This document shows, in pieces, positions 20,350 to 32,434 of a stretch of DNA of 64,000 bases. The stretch's first letter is position 1, and the number at the start of each line of letters is the position of its first letter. The position numbers and the translations under genes are program-made. Where the stretch lies: contig NW_026963295.1 in NCBI RefSeq assembly GCF_036588685.1, positions 5,146,001 through 5,210,000 of the forward strand, given 5' to 3'. The DNA comes from Mytilus trossulus. Its lineage: Eukaryota > Mollusca > Bivalvia > Mytilida > Mytilidae. The notes beneath the pieces were generated by a model, which saw only the letters and a list, made by a program, of their open reading frames with translations, made no database searches and was not told the origin of the DNA.

Positions 20350-23259
20350 AGCGGGCACGGTATATAGCTCTATACATTTTTTTATAGTTTCATCCATCGA
20401 TAATATTCGTTTGTTGCTAGTTTTATCACAAAATATACCTCGGAGGTTTGTTATCGTTCGGCTGCTGTCCTGTTGACATATGTAAAATATCTCCAATATT
20501 AAAAGTTTCTGGATCATAGTCTTTTCTTTTCTTTCTAAAACGTGCTTTGTATATAGATATAAGAAGATGAGGTATGTGTGCTAAATGAGACATATTTCCA
20601 GCAAAGACATAATTTAGTAAACTAAGCAGTCATATGTTCAATGCTGAAATGTTTATACTAGTAAGTTTGTCTGATTGGTAATTGTATTTTCTTCGCTGTT
20701 GTTTCGTTGCTGTCTGGTGGCAAAATACATGAAATCTCTCTGTCCTCATCAAACATGTAAATGGCTATATATCGGGTAATTCAAACCGTATTTTCTTCGC
20801 ATAGAAACAACTCTTCGTTGATCTGAGCATGGAAGAAATACATTATATCACGAACTATAAATGAGGATACACAAAATGAAGAACTAAGCGAAATATTGAA
20901 TCCCGCATTCCACGAAAAAATGTGTTGTATTTCAGTAAATAACACGTGTTCTTGGTTGATTGTAAACACGTAGTAGTCCATCATGCATTGTGACTCATTT
21001 AGTGGCTTGGTCAAAAACCTAGGTAAACATAAATTGCGTCACATGGAGATAAACAATTAGATGTGCGAGAACATAAATATGCTAATTTATGCATTTCCAT
21101 ATAAGGTAGTGGTACCGACCTGTTTAAGAACATCGTAATCTTATTCGGACTTTCTATTTAAACTTTACAGTTAAATCAATAGCACCTTCACATATGATAG
21201 ATTAACAATGTTAAGCGATGATATCCTTTATGAATAAGGAGGAATTAATATGTCTATGGATCGCTGTGAGAACAATGAAATTAATATATTTTTGTATATG
21301 AAAAATAAATGTTGAGACGTACAACAGAGCATGATATACAAACATAATTCTGACATCCTACGGCACCAAGTGCTGTTTTAACGTTTTCTTATGTTTTGAT
21401 GTTCATGGTTATGACTGGTAAAAATAAAATAAGAATATTTTCAAACTCATTTAAAGTGATTATAATCATATGTATAAAATAATGCTTGCCTGCTTTTTCA
21501 AAATACCAGTGTTTATATCATTTTGCTAAAAGTATATCACAATTTGAAGACAACGGTGATGTTTTGGTTACATTTCGATAAAGTATACTCATTCAGAGGT
21601 TGTTTTAAAGACGTCGAGTCAATATATTGTTGTTGGGCTCATTTTACTACTGTGATATGTCTTTTTTTTGTTTCGTCTTTTTGAAAATTTGTCATGGATT
21701 TGTGAATTTATACTCGCATGCATATGTTTTACTGTGTATGTGTCCATTTTGTACTTAGTTTAATCTTTTTCTTTGTACTTAACACCATTATATATAAACT
21801 AGTAATGATGAAAAGAGTAGCTGTTAACTTGTTTACCGGACTATTAAGGGAAAACAAGTTAAAAGATTTGAAACATGAATACAGCCAACATTGCAAACCA
21901 TTGCAAACTTGTTTTTCTTCTTTTTAATGTACGAATTTCAAACGCGCATTTTTACACCAGCAATGAAAACCTTCTTTCCTTGACGGGTAGACTTTATGTA
22001 CATAAAGTAAGTGGTACAAGAAAAGCAAAATGAGTATGTTAAATTTGATGTATGCCTTTTTGTGATTCTTCGTTACATTTGTTGTTTTTATAGTGATGTT
22101 AAGATGATAACACAATAATGACTGATGTACCCCTATTTTTGACATTTTTACTCTTTGAGTATGTTTGTTTTGTTCATACATCGTTGACAATGTAATGGAA
22201 TTTGATGCGACTGTCATACAAGTGAGAGGTTTAGCTAGCTATAAAACCAGGTTCAATCCACCATTTTCTACATTAGAAAATGTCTGTACCAAGTCAGAAA
22301 TATGACAGTTGTTATCCATTCGTTTGATGTGTTTGGACTTTTGATTTTGCCTTTTGATTTTGGATTTTCCTTTTGAATTTTCCTCGGAGTTCGGTATTTT
22401 TGTGTTTTTACTTTTTAAAGCACTGGTCAATATTCTGTTTTCATGATACATTGTGTAAGCAAAGTGTTGCTCTAAAGGGTACAAAATAGTATGTAATGCC
22501 TATATTGTACTTGTTTTTGTTTAATATATCTTTTAAAGATCATGTATACACATTAAATTTTTTTTTTTTAGGTAAACATTATTATCCTTTTTTATTACTG
22601 GTGCGTTCTTTAACCTTTTGCAACTTAAAACATTAAATGGAGGTTTATACGTGTCAAACGGCGTATGCATTATCATTATTTATATGAAGAAAAATAGGCA
22701 CTTGAAAATATTACTTCTTTGTATCCATAATTCACATCAATAACTGTTTAAAAGGTATTTGATATAGCAACTATGTGAATTCGTCATAAAGATAATACCG
22801 AAATCTTATTTTGAACGCAAACTTTGTATATAAGTATAGACCCTTTACATATGTACAGTCTGAATGGATGCAAGTTTACAGTCAGCTCCCTCAAACAACC
22901 GATATAAAGTAATTGCTATGGAATATTATGTCAACGTTTTGCATCATCCAACTGTAAGGTTTTCTATATGTATGTATCATATCTATTTGAATTCGTTATG
23001 TGCATTATAGCGGTAACGTATTTTAAACGTAAATTAATAAATATAAGTCGTGACTTGGATACAAGTGAGTACCAGTATTCAGAGGTGTCTTGTCAATTAT
23101 ACTTAATGAATACACTTTTACAGTCAGCGTTTACAAAAATACGAGAGACATTGTGTGCTGTTTAATAGTATTAGCACGTTTATACATCAACCGATGTGTA
23201 CTTATATCCTTTCACTAACCTCTGGTGCTTTAAGATGTGATTTATTTCATTTACTTATT
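20350..23259. other. No recognisable gene
   Basis: AT-rich sequence with several open frames below 100 codons (for example 21718-21927, 22217-21924, 22968-23165) that show no known domain and no splice-consistent neighbours. A possible dispersed repeat fragment lies at 20640-20740. Confidence 0.35.
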
Positions 23260-26078
23260 AGGTCTTTCCACCTTTCCGTGGAAAGACCTATTGAATGTGT
23301 TCTGATTATTAGGTCTTTCCACTTTTCCGTGGAAAGACCTATTGAATTTGTTCTGATTATTATTTTTTTTTTTTCTTCCGCCTAAATTTTTTTCTTGCGT
23401 AGTATTGATGTTTCAAAAGATGTCGCTCAGATATTTGGAATATGATGTCGTATAGTTTATACGCTTTAAAAATTTACAACTGCGTAACAAAAAACTTTAC
23501 GTTGTAAGAGTTATCTCCCCAAACACTGTTTTCCTTGTGGCCACTACTCCTTCGCAACCGTAAAAGATTACGACAAATTTATTTTACCAAATTGCTCGTT
23601 ACATCTTCAGGATTAGGATATTACTTTGAACCGAAGCTCTCCGGAGACTCCATATGAGAGGTATTTCCCCTTATGCATTTGATATAAGTGATATGCGTTT
23701 CTTACTGGTAAACCATCAGTGATATAGGCCTAGGGTCTTTAGATTTGAGGTCCTTGGTCCAAAAAAATGAAAATAAGGTCAAGGTCAAAGGTCAAGGTCA
23801 TATTCTAAATTTTGATTTTGGCTTATTTTCTCTTATTTTCAACAACCATGAAACATATTGACAAATTCTTTTTACTAAATTGTAAGTTGCGACATGTTGT
23901 TACTTATAAATTTTGGTTGGAAGGGTGCGTAAACAATAAATGAGAGTTTTTGCTCATCTTATGTTTTAAATCATGCCTATAGTGATATAACTCATTAATC
24001 ATACATATTACAGTCCTAGGGTCTTTTTATTTGAGGTCCTTGGTTGATGACCTTGAAATTGAGGTCAAGGTCAAAGGTTAATAGGACGTTCTAGATTTTG
24101 ATCTTTGCTTTAAATTCATATTTATACATTATAAAGTCATAGGAACTGACATTTTAGATTGATTTTTATTATTTTGATAATTAAATAGATCTTTCCTTGT
24201 GGACATACCTTCAATTGTTCTTTGAACAATTGGTTTCTAATTATCATTATTATTATTATTATTAGGTCTTTCCACTTTTCCGTGGAAAGACCTATTGAAT
24301 TTGTTCTGATTATTATTTTTTTTTTTTTTCTTCCGCCTTAATTTTTTTCTTGCGTAGTATTGATGTTTCAAAAGATGTCGCTCAGATATTTGGAATATGA
24401 TGTCGTATAGTTTATACGCTTTAAAAATTTACAACTGCGTAACAAAATACTTTACGTTGTAAGAGTTATCTCCCCAAACACTGTTTTTCTTGTGGCCACT
24501 ACTCCTTTGCAACCGTAAAAGATTACGACAAATTTATTTTACCAAATTGCTCGTTACATCTTCAGGATTAGGATATTACTTTGAACCGAAGCTATCCGGA
24601 GACTCCATATGAGAGTTATTTCCCCTTATGCATTTGATATAAGTGATATGCGTTTCTTACTGGTAAACCATCAGTGATATAGGCCTAGGGTCTTTAGATT
24701 TGAGGTCCTTGGTCCAAAATAATGAAAATAAGGTCAAGGTCAAAGGTCAAGGTCATATTCTAAATTTTGATTTTGGCTTATTTTCTCTTATTTTCAACAA
24801 CCATGAAAGATATTGACAAATTCTTTTTACTAAATTGTGAGTTGCGACATGTTGTAACTTATAAATTTTGGTTGGAAGGGTGCGTAAACAATAAATGAGA
24901 GTTTTCGACCATCTTATATTTAAAATCATGCCTATAGTGATATAACTCATTAATCATACATATTACAGACCTAGGGTCTTTTTGTTTGAGGTCCTTGGTT
25001 GGTGACCTTGAAATTGAGGTCAAGGTCAAAGGTTAATAGGACGTTCTAGATGTTGACCTTTGCTTTAAATTCATATTTATACATTATAAAGTTATAGGAA
25101 CTGACATTTTAGATTGATTTTTAATATTTTGATAATAAAATAGATCTTTACTTGTGGAAAGACCTTCAATTGTTCTTTGAACAATTGGTTTTTAATTTTT
25201 TTTTTTTTTTCTTCCGCCTAAATTTTTTTCTTGCGTAGTATTGATATTTCAAAAGATGTCGCTTAGATATTTGGAATATGATGTCGTATAGTTTATACGC
25301 TTTAAAAATTTACAACTGCGTCACAAAATACTTTACGTTGTAAGAGTTATCTCCCCAAACACTGTTATTCTTGTGGCCACTACTCCTTCGCAACCGTAAA
25401 AGAATACGACAAATTTATTTTACCAAATTGCTCGTTACGTCTTCAGGATTAGAATATTCCTTGGACTGAAGCTATCCGGAGACTCCATATGAGAGTTATT
25501 CCCCCTTATGCATTTGATATAAGTGATATGTGTTTCTTACTGGTACACCATCAGTGATATAGGCCTAGGGTCTTTAGATTTGAGGTCCTTGGTCCAAAAA
25601 AACGAAAATAAGGTCAAGGTCAAAGGTCAAGGTCGTATTCTAAATTTTGATTTTGGCTTATTTTCTCTTATTTTCAACAACCGTGAAAGATATCGACAAA
25701 TTCCTTTTACTAAATTGTGAGTTGCGACATGTTGTAACTTATAAATTTTGGTTGGAAGGGTGCGTAAACAATAAATGAGAGTTTTCGCCCATCTTATATT
25801 TAAAATCATGCCTATAGTGATATAACTCATTAACCATACATATTACAGACCTAGGGTCTTTTTGTTTGAGGTCCTTGGTTGGTGACCTTGAAAGTGAGGT
25901 CAAGGTCAAAGGTTGATAGGACGTTCTAGATTTTGACCTTTGCTTTAAATTCATATTTATACATTATAAAGTTATAGAAACTGACATTTTAGATTGATTT
26001 TTAATATTTTGATAATAAATTAGATCTTTACTTGTGGAAAGACCTTCAATTGTTCTTTGAACAATTGGTTTTTAATTT
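23260..26078 (+). repeat. Tandem array of three long units (about 955, 935 and 880 bp)
   Basis: The units start at 23311 and 24265 with AGGTCTTTCCACTTTTCCGT, a near-palindromic head (inverse TGGAAAGACCT). A 51-bp partial head precedes them at 23260, and the third unit (about 25200-26078) lacks the head. Each unit continues CTTCCGCC..TTTTTTCTTGCG, carries two AGGTCA-rich patches, and ends in the inverted repeat CAATTGTTC..GAACAATTG. Short open frames in it (24950-24753, 25830-25627, 25523-25720, 25954-25739) recur only because the units do. Confidence 0.9.
23775..23803 (+). promoter_or_regulatory. Cluster of AGGTCA half-sites (array unit 1)
   Basis: AAGGTCA recurs three to four times with 0-1 base spacing, including TCAAGGTCA (the monomer site of ERR/SF-1-type nuclear receptors) and AGGTCAAAGGTCA (a DR1 arrangement). 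It is repeated in unit 2 near 24728 and unit 3 near 25610. Binding is inference; the words may just be repeat sequence. Confidence 0.3.
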
Positions 26079-26532
26079 GTATATACATTCTTTTCTACTA
26101 AATCGCAATACTGTATATCATAATACCGTATAACTATTCGATATAATTAAACACAACATCCCGTGAAATTAAAAATATATGTGTTGCATTTGTTAAACCA
26201 TCTGCGACATAATGTTATAGGATCAACTGCGGTTCACTGTTTAATGTACCTCCATTTTTACAGTTGAAAGATGACATAATGTTGCTTTCAGCTAAACAAA
26301 TATACAACAGGTGTACCTATATGTATTTCAGGCCAATTTGACAACATTTAAATATAACGAAGAATGAATAAAAGTGATAAAATATTTGTTTTTTGCAACC
26401 AACCATTTAAATGTATGTAAGATAAACATAAATGAACATAAGTCGTGACTTGCCAGAATAATATAGATTTGAAAGGTTTAAGCCTTTCTTCCGATATTAC
26501 CACCCATTATAAAAAAGGATGACTGCATACTG
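26079..26532. other. Spacer between tandem array and TTAA element
   Basis: AT-rich sequence with no gene or repeat recognised. Confidence 0.4.
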
Positions 26533-26536
26533 TTAA

Positions 26537-28922
26537 GGGCATATCCAACAGTTTATTTCTGACGGTGAGAATTTTTTCCCTTTAAGATACTTTATTCTTC
26601 AATTCACAGAGAATCAAATTTTGCCAAAAAAAATACATGTTGTCGATTTTATTTTTTGCAAAAAATGCTGCTGAAAATTGAACATTTCTGCAATTTTGTA
26701 GTAAAAAACGTTTTTTATCTAAAAAACATAATTATGATTTTTTAATCAACATAAACTTATATCATTGGGCTCAAATTGAAGCTAGATAATTTAAGATGGT
26801 AAGAAAAATCTAATTTTACCATTTAAAGCATTAATTCTCACTCAAATAAAGCCAAAAATGTCATGGTGAACCCAAACACCGGCAAGAAATGGACATTTGA
26901 AAAGCACATAATTTGATTTTTTTAAATATTTCTAACTGTGTCGATTTGGCCAAAGTAAAATATGTTATTCTTTGAAAAAAATGGAACATCATAACGTTTT
27001 GAAAAATATTGGTCACCGTACTCGTTTTTGAGGAAAATTGAGAAATATAATATTGTTTACTCAATCCCTCCCGTAAGCCTCACAAAGTGCGCCAAAAATT
27101 AAGACGTTTTCCGAAAATAACGTTATATTTCCCCGCTAATTTGTCAAAGGCAGTGCGACGGTGTGGCAGACAAATATATTTACACTTTGACTTGGTTGGG
27201 TATTTGTCTCGATAGCACTCATATTGCATCTTCTTATTTACAAAGAACCAGTAGCTGGACGAGATAACAATTCACGAACATACAAACCGTGGAATTACAG
27301 ACTATTTAAATAGTCATTCGGGTATCTTTCATTCCTCTTTTAAAAATAAAAGTATTACACATTAGAAATCCGTTTCTGTGTCTTGATCTATAGTACCAAA
27401 GCAGTGTTAATTTTCATATTGTATTTCCATTTGATATTTTGTTCTGAATATTCATTTAGTATACCACTTGACGTCCGTCATCCATAATCATTATGTATTT
27501 TACCGTTACTTTACAATGAAGCGTTTTGCTTATATCGAAATTAACAAAGAGCACATGCAATTTTGCAACCATACACTTGTCTAAAAACTAAATGACTCCA
27601 TATTATTTATTCATTTTGCAGTTTCGGGCATTTTATTCTTTATAGGCTTCCAGCTAAAACAATAATCTGATGTGAACTCTTAATGTTTTGAATTATATGG
27701 GTCGTTGGGTTGCTGTCGTATTAATGCATACCTTTAAATATTTTTCAAACCAACAGGATTGATTTGGGTATGGAAATATTCACATCTCTGGACTTCTCCC
27801 GTCCGACAGTATATCTTTGCTAAAATTGGGTGCGGCCGTTTAGCTGCTCGGATGTATAAATTTGCAGCCTCGTTTATTCGAAATAAAAAATGTCGTATAT
27901 CCGAAAAGCGAGCATGACTGTCGTTGTTTTACGCTTTAATATATGAGTTATGGCATATACACAATGGAGATTTCTTTCTGTTCTACTGCCCTCCACCTAG
28001 TTTGGCTGCATACAATGTAACTACTGATGTTGACTTCTATTTTATTATTGATTATTCAAACAAATGAATTGAAAGAAAAAAATGCGGATATAAGTCTAAA
28101 AATTTCGTAATAAAATAAAATATCATAAAAACAAAATACCAAAATTGAAAAACTGTTTGAGACAATTATCAGTTGAAAACTAATGATTATGCAACACTAT
28201 ATGAAATTGATAAATTGATTGCTCCCGTGCTCCAGTGGCAAATATATCAGGCATTTTACAACGAGGCGAAAGTAGATCTGAAGTAAATCATTGATACATT
28301 ATTACGATAAAGAGTTTGCTAGCGGTAAAACGTATGCCGTACTAAAATAAAGTTAAATAAGATAAACAAATCTTGAGTTAAGCTATTAGCTAGGGTGAAA
28401 CAAACATTTTTTTTTATCTCAGGGTCAAAAACTGGAACCCAAAAATCAAATAGTTGCTGCCTAAAACCAAACTTTGAGTTTTCTATTCTGAATTACAAAA
28501 TCTCGGAAAAGTGTGGTAAAGAATTAATTAACATTTGCATTATAATGCAATAATAAATCATTGCGCATTTGTTCTCGTTGTTCCTTACTGCATGTATTGA
28601 CGATAATTTCAATAAAACGGAATCTTAAGTGAGTATGGTCTATAATGATTAAGATAATTGCATTTCTTTTATGATAGACCAAGAGGACAAAAATATCTTC
28701 AAAAATTTCAGTTCTTATTTCTGTTTATATTCTGTATGAGTTTTCTATCAATTCCCGCCGTGCTCTTTCCTTTGATGAAAGTACCCTCCCTTTCTAGACG
28801 GTCATAGCAATTCCAATGGTGATTTCGTTATGACGTCGTTGTTGAAACAACGTTAAATTACGGGAAGCAATAGACGACGTTTACGTTTGTTATTACCTCC
28901 CCTGAAACTGTTGGATATGCCC
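26537..28922. mobile_element. DNA element with 18-bp inverted repeats and TTAA flanks (piggyBac-like, non-autonomous)
   Basis: The left end GGGCATATCCAACAGTTT (26537-26554) is matched exactly by its inverse at 28905-28922, and both ends abut TTAA (26533-26536, 28923-28926). A TTAA target duplication with termini starting in G/C triplets is the hallmark of piggyBac-type transposons. The 2386-bp interior holds no transposase that I can see; the longest open frame is 67 codons (27064-26861). It is therefore a non-autonomous derivative. Confidence 0.7.
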
Positions 28923-29178
28923 TTAATATACAGATTAACTAATTTAATTAATTGTATCCTTTTAACAAAACATACTGCATTCATAATCGTGTATGATATG
29001 CAAATGCAGAGTAAAATAAAGATCAATGAGGTAGAAATTACCTTTTATACAAAATATTGCATTATTACGTCTAATTTGTGTAAATATAAAAACATCAATA
29101 GAAGAAAGGAATCTAAGTAATACTTTACTATATTACCAATGTACTTGCAGGTTCTCAGTGTGCATTGTTTAAAATAAT

Positions 29179-29323
29179 TGATGGCAGCTATACTTTATTG
29201 TATTTTTAACATGGGTAGGCATTATATTCGTGGTTATTTTTGCCAGAGCGATAGCGAGGGCTAAAATAACACGAATATAATGCCTACCCATGTTAAAAAT
29301 ACAATAAAGTATAGCTGCTATCA
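29179..29323. mobile_element. Long hairpin element (MITE type)
   Basis: Arms 29179-29232 and 29270-29323 are inverse copies with one mismatch. The pairing continues inward through GTTATTTT / AAAATAAC, leaving only about a dozen unpaired bases around AGAGCGATAGCGA. RNA from either strand would fold into a stem of about 65 bp. Confidence 0.8.
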
Positions 29324-29619
29324 CTTATTTCGATTCCGATTAGGACATTTACGGTAATTTCTATGTTTGCTGTGTATAAGGTTACAGTATGTGTGTAGGC
29401 TCTTCCATCAACCTCCCTGTTGATTTTTATTCAACTAGTTCAAACCAGTTTAATTTTGCAAAGTTGTAATAATTTAAAGAATCTAAATTTAAACAGAAAT
29501 TATCAAATGTATTAACTAAAACAATGTTTGAGTCACAGAATAACAGAAACGTTATAAATCAACGTCTTTTCCTTTGAGGTCAATAGTTCAGCTGACACGC
29601 ACATTTCAGGCCGCATTTT

Positions 29620-30713
29620 TCAGTCAGTTGAACTTGTCAATGGCGGTGGACGTACTAGGCATGTTGCAAGGAGAATCATAGTAAATGTTCCCACGGTTAT
29701 TGTAGCGTTTGTGAAAATACTCATGTCTGACAGAGGATTCCTGGATATTGTACTGACATGATTTGAGACTTGGCAGGAGGGGCCCTTTGACACAGATTCA
29801 TTACTGTTACTTGCGGTAGCTACACCCTGTAGAGTTAATGAGAGGGCACGCCTTTGTGCATCTGACGGTCCAGCAACATAACTTTCTAACGATTTAATGT
29901 TTCTATGACCCGTAACTGACATGATAGTTAAATCATCGACCCCGGCGCGTTTCAGCCCAGTACCAACGGTAGATTTTATACAATGGTTGGTCTATCTGTA
30001 GGAAAGGCCTGCTTCATTTGAAATCCTTGGCATCATTTGACTCAATTTGTTTTTTCCTATTGCTTGATTAGCATACCAGCAATTTGGTTTTGGATAAAGC
30101 AATGGCTGTTGAAACAGCGCATTACATTTAGGACTCAATTTAGATGCATAAAAATCAAAACTTGCCACTGGACAGTTTTCATCTCCTGATTTTTCATCTC
30201 CTGATTTTTCATACATACGCACCTCTTGACGGTTTTCATGGGAATCAACGCCATGGTGAGTTTTATTTGCCTCATTGTATGTCATTTTATAATATGTATG
30301 GTCCCTGTCATCCTTGAACTTACCAAAAGATGACTTTCTCAAACTATTTAACCCTTCCTTGCCTCGTCTTCCAAAATTCAACATTAAGTCCCGGAATACT
30401 TTGTTTTGTAGAGTTGCTGGTAAATCTGTGTTGAAAACCCCACTTGAATATCAACGCTGTATGTCTCCTTCAGCTACAAGGTTTTTTGTGTACCGTTACA
30501 TCTTTGCCGGCTCTCTTTAGGGTTTTTATCATTCCCGTTATTACATGATGTGATGTCATGAAGGCATTATCTTTCATTAAATTAACATTACGGTTGTATG
30601 GTGGAGATGTGAGATGACGGGATATTGCTGCACGTATTCCAACTAATGCTGATTTAGAGTAATCTGTTCCTTTTTTTGTGTGCAGGCTTATCAAGTTTAA
30701 ATAATATTCACCT
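29620..30713 (-). pseudogene. Crypton-type tyrosine recombinase (DUF3504-like), catalytic exon, broken
   Basis: Reading leftwards from 30713 the protein runs DYSKSALVGIRAAISRHL, then KVFRDLMLNFGRRGKEGL, NCPVASFDFYASKLSPKC, and ends SVTGHRNIKSLESYVAGPSD. This order matches the Crypton-derived domain of ZMYM, QRICH1 and KCTD1-like proteins. Box A arginine (GRRGKEGL), the histidine of GHRN and the tyrosine of SLESY are present, but the HxxR arginine is lysine (NHCIK, near 29975). A frameshift near 30470, a TGA at 30453-30451 and a TAG at 29994-29992 interrupt it. It is paired with an upstream exon at 31769-31289. It is either a decayed Crypton transposon or a dead relative of a domesticated gene. 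Confidence 0.75.
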
Positions 30714-30959
30714 TTATAATAAACGCAAATTTAGAAGTATATATGTCCAAATATGATGTTTTAAGGCCTTTATTTTTTATTTTATTGGTTTAATGATTTA
30801 ATTTTTGTAAATAGTCTTGTTGCGACACACAGTTCATCATACATGTACATGTACGTAACACGAAATGCATACATTTTTTGCTGATAAATTTTGTTTTTCT
30901 AATGATGATTAAAATTCAAACTGAGTGACAATCTTGTTGCATTTGTAAATGGATTGAAA

Positions 30960-31032
30960 ACCATGGTGGTATATTGGTAATTACGCCTATTTTTTTTTAT
31001 AGGAGAATGGGGTTCGATTCCCTGCTAGGGTC
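30960..31032 (+). tRNA. tRNA-like sequence, anticodon loop of eight Ts (probable pseudogene)
   Basis: The 73 bases fold as a cloverleaf. The acceptor ACCATGG / CTAGGGT pairs with one mismatch, D stem GTA/TAC encloses a loop with GG, anticodon stem CCTAT/ATAGG encloses T8, the variable region is AGAA, and T arm TGGGG-TTCGATT-CCCTG completes it. The A box (TGGTATATTGG) and B box (GGTTCGATTCC) are close to consensus. The loop has one base too many, and T8 would itself stop RNA polymerase III, so a functional tRNA is unlikely. It may be the head of a SINE or a dead lysine-type tRNA. Confidence 0.45.
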
Positions 31033-31288
31033 AATCCATTTTATGAAAAATATGAAACAATTTTGTCATTTCATTACGACAGTAATAATCATAACATATT
31101 TACGCTATAATTTATTTTATATTTTATCGTTAGATTATATGTTTCAATGAAATTATTATATATATATATGCCTTTGCAACAGGAAAAGTGAGGACACAAT
31201 GTAGTCATAATAGCAGGAAAAATCATAATAATAATTACATGTATATGCAATGATAGTTAATTGTTGTGATGTGAGTCAGTTTATTTAC

Positions 31289-31769
31289 CTCTTAAAAGGT
31301 GCACTCCCCAATCAGTGTGTTGCTTAGTTGTCTCTTCTACTCTGGCCTGAGCCAACATATCTATGTGCTCTCTGCTTGGCATTTCTTTGAACCTTGGTTT
31401 CTTTAGGGTTGGTTCCGGGTCTAAAGCTAGTTCTAGTTCTAAAGCTTGTTCTGGTTCTAACCTTGGTTGTGGTTCTTCTACAGGTTCAGAAACTCCTTCA
31501 GCAAAATTTGAAAGCTCATCATCTGATTGTGATCTCTCTTGCTCGAACTGGTATATTGTGGCATCAGTTAGTCTGGCAAACATTGACGTAACTGATGCAT
31601 CACATATTTCATGTATAAATACACGTTTTGTTTGACCTGATGAAATATTCCTTATTATGTATTGTAGAACAGATTGTTTCTGATTGAAATGGTCAACTAT
31701 TATGTAGTTCTGTCCTTTGTGTTCTACCTTAAGTCCAATTTTTAACGGAATTGTTCTCGCATACTCCAT
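31289..31769 (-). CDS. N-terminal exon of the Crypton-like gene
   Basis: An ATG at 31769 opens 160 codons running to a good donor, AGAG|GTAAAT, at 31289. The start holds a basic, globular-looking part (MEYARTIPLKIGLKVEHKG). It is followed by an acidic Pro-Glu-Leu low-complexity stretch (residues about 90-120) and then QARVEETTKQHTDWGVHLLR, which resembles the SAM-like core-binding segment that precedes the recombinase domain. The exit phase fits the acceptor at about 30713. Comparison with relatives suggests a short middle segment is missing. This exon is undamaged, unlike the next one. Confidence 0.55.
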
Positions 31770-32430
31770 TTTGTTTTGTAAACAGGCAGACGATGAAACG
31801 TGTTTTTCAGAGGGAGGGGTTTTGAAGTTGGAACAGCCAACATGGACGTTGCGGTATCTAGGTCAAATAGTTCCATTTCGAATTGTAACACATTGTTGTC
31901 ATTGTGAAAGTATTAGTAACACAATGTGTATCATTTTAGAGTTTGAAAGTGTTTTAAGTTAATGGAATACATTAAATGCATACCAATTTTGATAAAATTC
32001 ATTTTTCTACCGTAGTCAATATACGCATGTGCAAACTAATTTTATTAGATAATAAAGTATGGTTTCTTTACAAAGCTAAAGAAGCACGTCATATTAGAAT
32101 ATTGTTTTACTTAAAGTGGAGGTTATAATTCACGCATTTGTTTCAAAATAAAGTGGAAATAATTTTTACAACATGTTAGTCAATACTAAACAATTCATAC
32201 TGTGATATAAACAATCATTATCTAAAGATTGATTACAGTTATTTTTCGAATATTTGACTGTGCCTGATTCTGTTAACATTGTAATATAAGTTGTGTACAA
32301 GTAATAGTCGTTGGTTTGTACAAATTGTCAGTTGTGATTTCATCAAACCTTAGTTTACAGTATGAAACTATAAGTATTTTGTTTTTCCGTACAAACAGTT
32401 TGAAATACTTTCAAAATATAAAGGACTCCA
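31770..32430. other. No recognisable gene
   Basis: This is 5' flank of the Crypton-like exon. It is AT-rich, with no promoter motif I would defend. Confidence 0.35.
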
Positions 32431-32434
32431 GACA

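Noticed and set aside
24753-25954. Recurring open frames (MSYITIGMILNIRW...) in the 23-26 kb region
   Set aside because: They recur only because the DNA unit is tandemly repeated; the frames are broken in some units and have no domain.
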